DNA from: JARRJY01 sp050116415
GTDB taxonomy: Bacteria; Pseudomonadota; Gammaproteobacteria; UBA6429; Thiohalophilaceae
Assembly (NCBI GenBank): GCA_050116415.1
Contig: JASFOS010000069.1
Span: 1-11,275 of the forward strand
DNA: 11,275 nucleotides
Direction of reading: 5' to 3'
Shown: positions 6,186 to 11,275 of the stretch, piece after piece
Numbering within the stretch: the stretch's first letter is position 1
Layout: every line of letters starts with the position of its first letter
Translations under genes and position numbers: made by a program
Notes under the pieces: model-generated
What the model was told of the DNA's origin: nothing
What the model saw: the letters and a program-made list of their open reading frames with translations, nothing else
Databases searched by the model: none

Positions 6186-6950
6186 ATGGATCTCAGAGTA
6201 CTGGGCTGTAGCGGCGGAGTCGGTTCCGGTTTGCGAACCACCACGCTATTGCTGAATGAGCATATCTTATTTGATGCGGGTACCGGTGTCGGGGACCTCA
6301 GTCTGGATCATATGGCGAATGTGCAGCATATCTTTTTGACCCATTCCCACCTTGATCATATTTCACATATCCCTTTCCTGGTGGACAGCGTTTTCGAGCG
6401 CATCCAGGCACCCATCGTGATACATGGCCTGGCCGTGACGCTTGAAGCTTTACGTCGCCATATTTTCAATAATGTTATCTGGCCCGATTTCACCCGCTTG
6501 CCCAGCGCGGAAAATCCGGTCCTCAAATACCAGGAAATGCAGCCTGGTGAAGTGGCTGAACTGGAAAATTGCCAGATTGAAATGATCCCGGTCAACCACC
6601 TGGTCCCCGGGGTAGGCTACCGGGTCGCCTGCGAGGACAGGTCCTTTGCCTTCAGTGGTGATACCTGCACCAATGACACCTTCTGGGAAGCGCTCAACAA
6701 ACACGATAGCCTGGATATGCTGATCGTTGAATCTGCCTTTTTAAACAAAGACCTGCTACTGAGCCAGCAAGCCGGGCATTACTGCGCGGAACTGCTGGCG
6801 GCAGATTTGAAAAAACTCAAGCACCAACCGGATATTTACATCACCCATAACAAACCCGGCGAGGAAAACGCCATTTTCGAGGAGTGTAAAAAGGCGATCA
6901 ATGGCCGCACGATTCACCGCTTGTCCAGTGGCGACGCCTTTACCTTGTAA
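6186..6950 (+). CDS. MBL-fold metallo-hydrolase, class II cyclic-nucleotide phosphodiesterase-like
   Basis: A 254-residue cytoplasmic metallo-beta-lactamase-fold hydrolase. The metal site is complete: HSHLDH (H53, H55, D57, H58), H138, D159 in SGDT, and H221 in YITHNKPGE. The N-terminal strand LRVLGCSGG, then LFDAGTG, suits hydrolases related to class II 3',5'-cyclic-nucleotide phosphodiesterases. Cleavage of cyclic AMP or a similar phosphodiester is thus a reasonable guess but not proven. No signal peptide is seen. The ATG at 6186 is chosen because it begins the first conserved strand and has AGAGGTGA 7 bases upstream. The frame stays open to 6015, and ATG at 6111 (279 residues) also has a fair ribosome site (AGGGA, 7 bases away); the extra residues are polar and look unconserved. 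The gene lies between divergent ypjD and ffh, an insertion relative to the E. coli order. Confidence 0.9.
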   Translation: MDLRVLGCSGGVGSGLRTTTLLLNEHILFDAGTGVGDLSLDHMANVQHIFLTHSHLDHISHIPFLVDSVFERIQAPIVIHGLAVTLEALRRHIFNNVIWPDFTRLPSAENPVLKYQEMQPGEVAELENCQIEMIPVNHLVPGVGYRVACEDRSFAFSGDTCTNDTFWEALNKHDSLDMLIVESAFLNKDLLLSQQAGHYCAELLAADLKKLKHQPDIYITHNKPGEENAIFEECKKAINGRTIHRLSSGDAFTL

Positions 6951-6967
6951 CGCCCTGTCATGAAGCC

Positions 6968-7000
6968 CACCATATCTATGGTGCAACCCTGATGCAGGGT
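6968..7000 (+). repeat. Two adjacent small hairpins between hydrolase gene and ffh
   Basis: CACCATA-TC-TATGGTG (6968-6983) is followed at once by ACCCT-GATGC-AGGGT (6986-7000). Together they could act as a weak terminator for the hydrolase gene, although no T-run follows. They could also be operator half-sites, since they abut the candidate ffh -10 element. Confidence 0.35.
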
Positions 7001-7002
7001 CG

Positions 7003-7011
7003 TGGTATCAT
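7003..7011 (+). promoter_or_regulatory. Candidate extended -10 promoter of ffh
   Basis: TGGTATCAT has the extended -10 pattern TGnTAnnnT, with the hexamer TATCAT at 7006-7011, 39 bases before the ffh start. No convincing -35 lies 17 bases upstream; the two small hairpins occupy that space. Extended -10 promoters can work with a poor -35. Confidence 0.4.
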
Positions 7012-7049
7012 AGTGCCCATCTTAGTTTGAATTCGATCGAGAAATTTCT

Positions 7050-8405
7050 ATGTTTGACGGATTGACGGAACGCCTGGGTAAAACCGTGCGCAATTTGCGC
7101 GGTGTCGGGCGTTTAAGTGAAGAAAATATCAAGGACACCTTGCGTGAAGTGCGCATGGCACTGCTGGAAGCCGACGTGGCCTTACCGGTGGTCAAAGATT
7201 TTATCGAGCATGTGCGCGAACGCGCCGTCGGTGAGGATGTGCACAAGAGCTTGAGCCCGGGCCAGGCGTTCATCAAGATCGTCAATGACGAGCTGGTTGC
7301 CCTGATGGGCGAGGCCAATGACGGTTTGTCCCTCAATGCCGCCCCCCCCGCGGTAATCCTGATGGCCGGCTTGCAGGGGTCGGGTAAAACCACCACGGTG
7401 GCCAAGCTGGCACGTTGGCTGAAAGAAAACCAGAAAAAGTCGGTGATGGTGGTCAGTGCCGACGTTTACCGCCCGGCGGCGATTGAGCAGTTGAAAACCG
7501 TGGCGGCCGAAGTGGATGCCAGTTTCTTTCCCAGCGAGGCGTCCCAGGATCCGGTCGATATTGCCAGGGCCGCGTTGCAGGAGGCCCGGGTGCAGCATAA
7601 AGACGTGTTGATCGTGGATACCGCGGGTCGTATGCACATCGATGATGACATGATGAGCGAAATCAAGCGCTTACATGCCGCTATTAACCCGGTCGAAACC
7701 CTGTTCGTGGTCGATAGCATGACTGGCCAGGATGCCGCCAATACCGCCAAGGCGTTTGATGAGGCTTTACCCCTGACCGGGGTGGTGCTGACCAAGACGG
7801 ACGGTGATGCACGCGGTGGTGCGGCGCTCTCGATTCGCCACATTACCGGCAAACCGATCAAGTTCCTCGGCGTTGGCGAGAAAACCGGGGCACTGGAAGC
7901 CTTTCATCCTGATCGCGTTGCTTCCAGGATACTGGGCATGGGTGACGTGGTCAGTCTGGTGGAAGATGTGCAGCGCAGCGTTGACGTGGAAGAAGCCCAG
8001 AAACTGGCGGAAAAGGTCAAAAAAGGCAAGGGCTTTGATATGAATGACCTGCTGATGCAGTTCCAGCAAATGAAAAAAATGGGCGGCATGGCCAGCTTGC
8101 TGGACAAGCTACCCGGCATGCCCAATGTGCCGCAAGGGGCGCTGGACCAGGTCAATGACAAGCACATGGCGCACATGGAAGCGATCATTTATTCCATGAC
8201 TCCCCATGAGCGACGTTTTCCCGCCGTGATCAAGGGCTCGCGCAAACGCCGCATTGCCGCTGGGTGTGGCCTGCAGGTTCAGGACGTAAACCGCTTGCTC
8301 AAGCAATTCCAGCAGATGCAGAAGATGATGAAAAAAGCCGGCAAGGGTGGCATGAAAAACATGCTGCGGGGTATGAAAGGCCAGCTTCCCCCCGGATTCA
8401 TGTGA
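7050..8405 (+). CDS. ffh: Signal recognition particle protein Ffh (SRP54)
   Basis: Ffh is the GTPase of the bacterial signal recognition particle. With 4.5S RNA and the receptor FtsY it delivers ribosomes making membrane proteins to the Sec translocon. The 451-residue length is normal. An N-terminal helical bundle (1-95) precedes the G domain with P-loop GLQGSGKTT (107-115), DVYRPAAIEQL (138-148), DTAGR (190-194) and TKTD (248-251). A methionine-rich M domain follows from about 328, with MNDLLMQFQQMKKMGG and the RNA-binding helix containing GSRKRRIAAGCG (396-407) and VQDVNRLLKQF (410-420). All motifs are intact. The ATG at 7050 gives the usual MFDGLTERL start, with GAGAAA upstream. The next gene, rpsP, has its own promoter region, so ffh is probably a separate transcript or one with partial readthrough. 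Confidence 0.99.
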   Translation: MFDGLTERLGKTVRNLRGVGRLSEENIKDTLREVRMALLEADVALPVVKDFIEHVRERAVGEDVHKSLSPGQAFIKIVNDELVALMGEANDGLSLNAAPPAVILMAGLQGSGKTTTVAKLARWLKENQKKSVMVVSADVYRPAAIEQLKTVAAEVDASFFPSEASQDPVDIARAALQEARVQHKDVLIVDTAGRMHIDDDMMSEIKRLHAAINPVETLFVVDSMTGQDAANTAKAFDEALPLTGVVLTKTDGDARGGAALSIRHITGKPIKFLGVGEKTGALEAFHPDRVASRILGMGDVVSLVEDVQRSVDVEEAQKLAEKVKKGKGFDMNDLLMQFQQMKKMGGMASLLDKLPGMPNVPQGALDQVNDKHMAHMEAIIYSMTPHERRFPAVIKGSRKRRIAAGCGLQVQDVNRLLKQFQQMQKMMKKAGKGGMKNMLRGMKGQLPPGFM

Positions 8406-8428
8406 GGCGGACAAATATGTGGGTTTTT

Positions 8429-8454
8429 GGCCTGATTTCACAGGAAAATCAGCC
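8429..8454 (+). repeat. Hairpin after ffh
   Basis: GGC-C-TGATTT (8429-8438) can pair with AAATCA-GCC (8446-8454), leaving one bulged C and a 7-base loop. It begins 24 bases after the ffh stop. No T-run follows, so it is at best a weak terminator or an mRNA 3'-end stabiliser. Confidence 0.35.
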
Positions 8455-8461
8455 TAAGCCC

Positions 8462-8489
8462 TTCACTTTTCCGTAATTTTCAGTAAAAT
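8462..8489 (+). promoter_or_regulatory. Promoter of the rpsP-rimM-trmD-rplS operon
   Basis: TTCACT (8462-8467) and TAAAAT (8484-8489; 5 of 6 consensus) are separated by 16 bases. The bases just after the -10 are GCGCCC (8490-8495), a GC-rich discriminator of the sort found at growth-rate and ppGpp-controlled rRNA and ribosomal-protein promoters. Transcription would start near 8496, giving a leader of about 72 bases before rpsP. Confidence 0.6.
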
Positions 8490-8506
8490 GCGCCCTCTTA
8501 GTCGAT

Positions 8507-8550
8507 GGCTGTCCGGCAAATGCCGTGACGGCCTGATTTTATTTGTTTTG
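8507..8550 (+). promoter_or_regulatory. Leader hairpin plus T-rich tract before rpsP (attenuator-like)
   Basis: GGCTGTC (8507-8513) pairs with GACGGCC (8527-8533), allowing one G-U pair, and CGGCA (8514-8518) pairs with TGCCG (8521-8525). One T is bulged at 8526. The 12-pair stem starts about 11 bases after the predicted transcription start and is followed by a T-rich stretch (12 T in 17 bases, 8534-8550). The shape resembles an intrinsic terminator, but the T-run is interrupted, so termination may be partial. A 7-codon frame starting ATG at 8505 and ending TGA at 8528 lies inside the stem, with no ribosome site visible. Confidence 0.5.
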
Positions 8551-8567
8551 ATGAGGATTTTAAACGC

Positions 8568-8813
8568 ATGGTAACCATTCGTTTAGCTCGTGGTGGCGCT
8601 AAAAAGCGTCCTTTTTATCACATTGTTGTCACTGACAGCCGTAACCGCCGTGATGGCCGCTATATTGAGCGTGTTGGCTTTTTTAACCCACAGGCCAAGG
8701 GCGGTGAAGTACGCCTGAACATCAACCAGGAACGCATTGAGCACTGGGTGGGTCAGGGTGCACAAACGTCAGAGCGCGTCGGCAAGTTGCTGAAAGACAA
8801 CGCCGCTGCCTAA
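8568..8813 (+). CDS. rpsP: 30S ribosomal protein bS16
   Basis: The 81-residue protein is a complete bS16, a 30S assembly protein that binds 16S rRNA. The N-terminal block VTIRLARGGAKKRPFYHIVV, the DSRNRRDGRYIERVGFFNP segment and the WVGQGAQTSERV helix are family hallmarks. Length is typical of the gammaproteobacterial protein. A GAGGA ribosome site lies about 10 bases before the ATG. It is the first gene of the four-gene operon and follows the leader hairpin; a 63-base gap with a small stem separates it from rimM. Confidence 0.99.
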   Translation: MVTIRLARGGAKKRPFYHIVVTDSRNRRDGRYIERVGFFNPQAKGGEVRLNINQERIEHWVGQGAQTSERVGKLLKDNAAA

Positions 8814-8826
8814 GAGATGACATCGT

Positions 8827-8843
8827 GGGGTTGATTAGACCCC
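8827..8843 (+). repeat. Stem-loop between rpsP and rimM
   Basis: GGGGT (8827-8831), 7-base loop, ACCCC (8839-8843). In E. coli this operon makes far more ribosomal protein than RimM and TrmD from one transcript, through translational control. A stem in this gap could help lower rimM translation or mark an RNA cleavage point. That role is inferred, not shown. Confidence 0.35.
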
Positions 8844-8876
8844 GGTAGTATTTGTGATGAACAGGAAACCCGCCTG

Positions 8877-9398
8877 ATGAGTGCAGATGCTACAGACAAT
8901 ATGGTCAAGTTAGGCCGTATCTCCGGTGTGTTTGGGGTAAAAGGATGGCTCAAGGTTCATTCGGATACCGAACCCCGGGAAAACATACTTAACTACTCGC
9001 CCTGGTATTTATCCATCGGCGGGCAGTGGCAGCCTCGCAAAGTCCTGGCTGGACGGGTTCATGGCAAGGGACTGGTGGCACAACTGGACGGTTGTGAGGA
9101 TCGTGACCAGGCGGCAATGCTGGTCAGAAGCGAAATTGCCATACCCCGGGCGCAGCTGCCGGAAACCGGTCCCGGGGAAGTTTACTGGCACGACTTGCAA
9201 GGCCTGCAGGTCTTCACGCTTGAGGCGGTAGACCTGGGGAAAGTAACCAGTTTAATGGAAACCGGTGCCAATGATGTGCTGGTGGTTAAAGCTGAAGATG
9301 GACGGGAACGCTTGATTCCTTTTATTCGTGGCAGTGTTATCACTGATATTGACCTGCAAGCGGGGACAATGACAGTGGATTGGGACCCGGATTTTTAA
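8877..9398 (+). CDS. rimM: Ribosome maturation factor RimM
   Basis: RimM (173 residues) helps mature the 30S subunit head, binding protein uS19 and 16S rRNA. The N-terminal RimM barrel has KLGRISGVFGVKGWLKV (11-27). The C-terminal PRC-barrel region has VYWHDLQGL (102-110), LMETGANDVLVV (126-137) and ERLIPF (144-149), all family landmarks. The ATG at 8877 has AGGAAA about 10 bases upstream; a second ATG at residue 9, just before the conserved strand, is a less likely start. Length is normal. It lies 27 bases before trmD in the same operon. Confidence 0.98.
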   Translation: MSADATDNMVKLGRISGVFGVKGWLKVHSDTEPRENILNYSPWYLSIGGQWQPRKVLAGRVHGKGLVAQLDGCEDRDQAAMLVRSEIAIPRAQLPETGPGEVYWHDLQGLQVFTLEAVDLGKVTSLMETGANDVLVVKAEDGRERLIPFIRGSVITDIDLQAGTMTVDWDPDF

Positions 9399-9425
9399 AT
9401 TCACGGGTTGTAGCTGGAGAATACG

Positions 9426-10169
9426 ATGCGAATAAATGTGGTTACACTGTTTCCGCAAATGTTTCAGTCTTTGACGGATTACGGGATTACCGGGCGGGCC
9501 ATCAAGCGTGGTCTGGTTGAGTTACAAACCTGGAATCCGCGCAACTATACCGAGGATACCCATCATACTGTTGATGATCGTCCTTACGGTGGCGGGCCTG
9601 GCATGGTGATGATGGTTGGGCCATTGCGTGAAGCGATTCGTGATGCGCGCGCTTCGGCCGGCAAAGGTGCGCGGGTAATTTACCTGTCACCGCAGGGGCG
9701 AAAACTGACCCAGCGGGGGCTGCAGGAACTGGCCAACCGTGAAGAGATTGTGCTGGTGTGCGGACGTTATGAAGGTGTCGATGAGCGTATCATCAGTGCC
9801 GAGGTCGACGAGGAATGGTCCATCGGCGACTATGTGCTGAGCGGTGGTGAACTGGCCGCGATGGTCATGATCGATGGCATGACGCGCCTGATTCCCAATG
9901 TGCTGGGGCATGAAGACTCCGCGGAACAGGATTCGTTTGTCAGGGGCTTGCTGGATCATCCCCATTACACGCGCCCCGAAGATGTCGACGGGATGCAGGT
10001 GCCAGACGTGTTGTTAAGCGGCGATCACAAGGCCATTGAACGCTGGCGGAACAAGCAGGCACTGGGGCGTACCTGGCTGCGTAGGCCGGATTTATTGGAA
10101 AGCCTGGACCTGGATCAGGAACAACAGGCATTGCTGACGGAGTTTATCCGTGAGTTTGAAACAGAGTAA
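9426..10169 (+). CDS. trmD: tRNA (guanine37-N1)-methyltransferase TrmD
   Basis: TrmD methylates G37 next to the anticodon with S-adenosylmethionine, preventing +1 frameshifting. The 247-residue SPOUT-family enzyme carries DDRPYGGGPGM (50-60), the knot-forming YLSPQG (86-91), LVCGRYEGVDER (110-121) with E116, and WSIGDYVLSGGELA (131-144). It also has R154 and the catalytic aspartate D169 in the DSF motif, numbered as in the E. coli enzyme. LDHPHYTRP (176-184) and the C-terminal tRNA-binding helices are present. A TGGAG ribosome site precedes the ATG. It is the third gene of the operon, with 43 bases before rplS. Confidence 0.99.
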   Translation: MRINVVTLFPQMFQSLTDYGITGRAIKRGLVELQTWNPRNYTEDTHHTVDDRPYGGGPGMVMMVGPLREAIRDARASAGKGARVIYLSPQGRKLTQRGLQELANREEIVLVCGRYEGVDERIISAEVDEEWSIGDYVLSGGELAAMVMIDGMTRLIPNVLGHEDSAEQDSFVRGLLDHPHYTRPEDVDGMQVPDVLLSGDHKAIERWRNKQALGRTWLRRPDLLESLDLDQEQQALLTEFIREFETE

Positions 10170-10212
10170 CCGAACAGAATTATCTGTGATTGAATGAGCT
10201 TGGGAGTGAACC

Positions 10213-10563
10213 ATGAGCAACATTATTGATCAATTAGAAGCCGAACAGATGACGCGCGAAGTACCGGAATTTGGTCCCGGTGATACCGTCGTTGTCCAGG
10301 TAAAAGTAAAGGAAGGCGACCGTGAACGTCTGCAGGCTTATGAAGGCGTTGTTCTTGCCAAGCGTAACCGTGGACTGAACTCATCCTTCACTGTGCGTAA
10401 GATTTCAAACGGTGAAGGCGTGGAACGCGTATTCCAGACTTACAGCCCAACCGTGGCTGAAATCCAGGTTAAACGTCGTGGTAACGTGCGTCGTGCCAAG
10501 CTTTATTACTTGCGTGAGCGTTCAGGTAAATCTGCACGTATCAAGGAAAAGCTCGCCAAATAA
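10213..10563 (+). CDS. rplS: 50S ribosomal protein bL19
   Basis: bL19 (116 residues) lies at the 30S-50S interface and belongs to the 50S subunit. Family landmarks are all visible: FGPGDTVVV (20-28), the RLQAYEGVVLAKRNRGLNSS block (39-58), SFTVRKISNGEGVERVF, and the basic tail RRAKLYYLRERSGKSARIKE. Length is normal. The ribosome site GGGAGTG lies about 6 bases before the ATG. It is the last gene of the operon; its stop codon falls in the first arm of a long 3' inverted repeat and a strong terminator follows. Confidence 0.99.
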   Translation: MSNIIDQLEAEQMTREVPEFGPGDTVVVQVKVKEGDRERLQAYEGVVLAKRNRGLNSSFTVRKISNGEGVERVFQTYSPTVAEIQVKRRGNVRRAKLYYLRERSGKSARIKEKLAK

Positions 10564-10618
10564 TCTATCGGCTCACAAAGCCATGGATTTTGGCTTGCTA
10601 AAACGCTCAGGATAGATT
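10562..10618 (+). repeat. Structured 3' region of rplS, nested inverted repeats
   Basis: AATCTATC (10562-10569), overlapping the rplS stop codon, is the perfect reverse complement of GATAGATT (10611-10618). Inside lies a second hairpin, AAGCCA (10578-10583) with TGGCTT (10591-10596). The region precedes the terminator stem and could protect the mRNA 3' end or bind a protein. No T-run follows it, so it is not itself a terminator. Confidence 0.45.
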
Positions 10619-10623
10619 GCAAT

Positions 10624-10662
10624 AAACGGGTAGCACACATTAAGCGTGCTACCCGTTTTTTA
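10624..10662 (+). terminator. Intrinsic terminator of the rpsP-rplS operon
   Basis: ACGGGTAGCAC (10626-10636) pairs perfectly with GTGCTACCCGT (10646-10656) around a 9-base loop. Two further A-T pairs (10624-10625 with 10657-10658) lengthen the stem to 13, and a run of six T ends at 10661. This is a strong, textbook rho-independent terminator. The A-rich 5' flank is too short for it to work equally well in reverse. Confidence 0.95.
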
Positions 10663-10692
10663 TTGTGAGTTTGAATAATAATATCCGGATTT

Positions 10693-11275
10693 ATGTCGTT
10701 AACTGTATCGCCTTCAGGTAAACAACCGTTACATCAGCTTAGTATGCTGCTGTTCTTGTTTTTCATTGCCTTGTCGGGTAATGCCTCGCAACTGGATGAG
10801 ATCCGCAGACTGGCACAGGGAGGCGCAGCACAACTGGCGCTCAGTACCATGGATCGGTTGCAGCCTGAACTGCTGGCAGACAAGCAGAAGTGGGTGGAAT
10901 GGGAAAAACTGCGCATTGCGATCTATCAGCAAAGTCGTGACTGGCAGGCATTGACCCAGCGTGTCGATGAATTTCCGGCACATTTACCGGCTGATTTTAT
11001 CTACTGGGCACAGACAGAGCAGGCACGTGCCTACATTACCCTGCAGCAAGGTGATAAAGCGCTGGCGATTTTACAAAACCTGGTCTGGAATCTGCCGGCT
11101 GATGCCGCCATCACTGCCCAGTGGTTGCCACAATGGCGCAGGTTGATTATCGATAGTTATATCAATGACCAGCAGTTGGCTGATGCCCAGGTCGCTACCA
11201 GCCGTTTTTACCAGGACTACCCCAAACAGGAAATTGCTGACATCCTGTTACGCGCCCGGATCGCGTTAATCAATG
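10693..11275 (+). CDS. Exported helical-repeat (TPR-like) protein, 3' end outside window
   Basis: An ATG at 10693 opens a frame of 194 codons that is still open at the window end. The N-terminus looks like a signal peptide: a polar start with a lysine (K10), a hydrophobic core LSMLLFLFFIALSG (16-29), and a likely cleavage after GNA (29-31). There is no lipobox cysteine, so a soluble periplasmic product is expected. The mature part is rich in amphipathic helices in TPR-like pairs, such as WAQTEQARAYITLQQGDKALAILQNL (105-130) and DSYINDQQLADAQVATSRFYQDYP (154-177). Repeats of this sort usually bind partner proteins; no catalytic motif is seen so far. Length is unknown. The ribosome site is weak (GGA). 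It lies 30 bases after the rplS terminator, so it must have its own promoter, which I cannot place. Confidence 0.85.
   Translation, partial: MSLTVSPSGKQPLHQLSMLLFLFFIALSGNASQLDEIRRLAQGGAAQLALSTMDRLQPELLADKQKWVEWEKLRIAIYQQSRDWQALTQRVDEFPAHLPADFIYWAQTEQARAYITLQQGDKALAILQNLVWNLPADAAITAQWLPQWRRLIIDSYINDQQLADAQVATSRFYQDYPKQEIADILLRARIALIN

Noticed and set aside
7182..7861. Minus-strand open frames opposite ffh
   Set aside because: No domain or start signal; ffh is intact and fully explains the region.
8396..8420. GCG instead of GSG in the Ffh M-domain region looked at first like a changed residue (actual location residues 405-407, bases 8262-8270)
   Set aside because: As far as I recall the same Cys occurs in other gammaproteobacterial Ffh proteins, so it is ordinary variation.
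10662..10692. Promoter for the TPR-like gene in the AT-rich 30 bases after the terminator
   Set aside because: There are -10-like AATAAT/TAATAT strings, but no -35 at proper spacing that avoids the terminator stem.
1..11275. CRISPR arrays, insertion sequences, tRNA or rRNA genes
   Set aside because: No regularly spaced direct repeats, transposase-like protein, terminal repeats or tRNA-like cloverleaf were seen on either strand.

Overview
The window looks like a chromosomal segment of a gammaproteobacterium. The main evidence is the block ffh, rpsP, rimM, trmD, rplS with ypjD and corB (yfjD) on the opposite strand next to ffh. This is the arrangement known from Escherichia coli and relatives. 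Codon use and base composition look even across the window. I see no mobile element, tRNA, rRNA or CRISPR array, and I cannot name a genus from sequence alone.

Left part (1-3668). A PDC/Cache sensor-type protein runs leftward out of the window. Across a short divergent gap, radA (DNA branch-migration ATPase) runs rightward. Facing radA, and overlapping its last 14 bases, is a leftward two-gene unit: a tandem-FHA protein (GTG start) followed by a single-domain PilZ protein with an intact c-di-GMP-binding signature.

Middle part (3669-7049). Two leftward membrane-protein genes follow: corB (CNNM/CBS transporter family, TTG start) and ypjD (CcsA/HemX-like cytochrome c assembly family). A rightward metallo-beta-lactamase-fold hydrolase, resembling class II cyclic-nucleotide phosphodiesterases, lies between ypjD and ffh. 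In E. coli that position has no such gene. Its upstream region holds a 9-bp-arm inverted repeat and two usable start sites.

Right part (7050-11275). ffh (SRP protein) is followed by a promoter with a GC-rich discriminator and a hairpin leader. The ribosome and tRNA-modification operon rpsP-rimM-trmD-rplS comes next, closed by a structured 3' region and a strong intrinsic terminator. A new gene for an exported helical-repeat (TPR-like) protein then begins and runs off the right edge.

Most of the window is conserved housekeeping. The less ordinary parts are the signalling genes (a soluble PDC sensor, FHA with degenerate phosphothreonine-binding positions next to PilZ, and a phosphodiesterase-like hydrolase) and several inverted repeats in non-coding DNA. 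I do not see a convincing undescribed multi-gene system. The FHA-PilZ pair is the nearest candidate.
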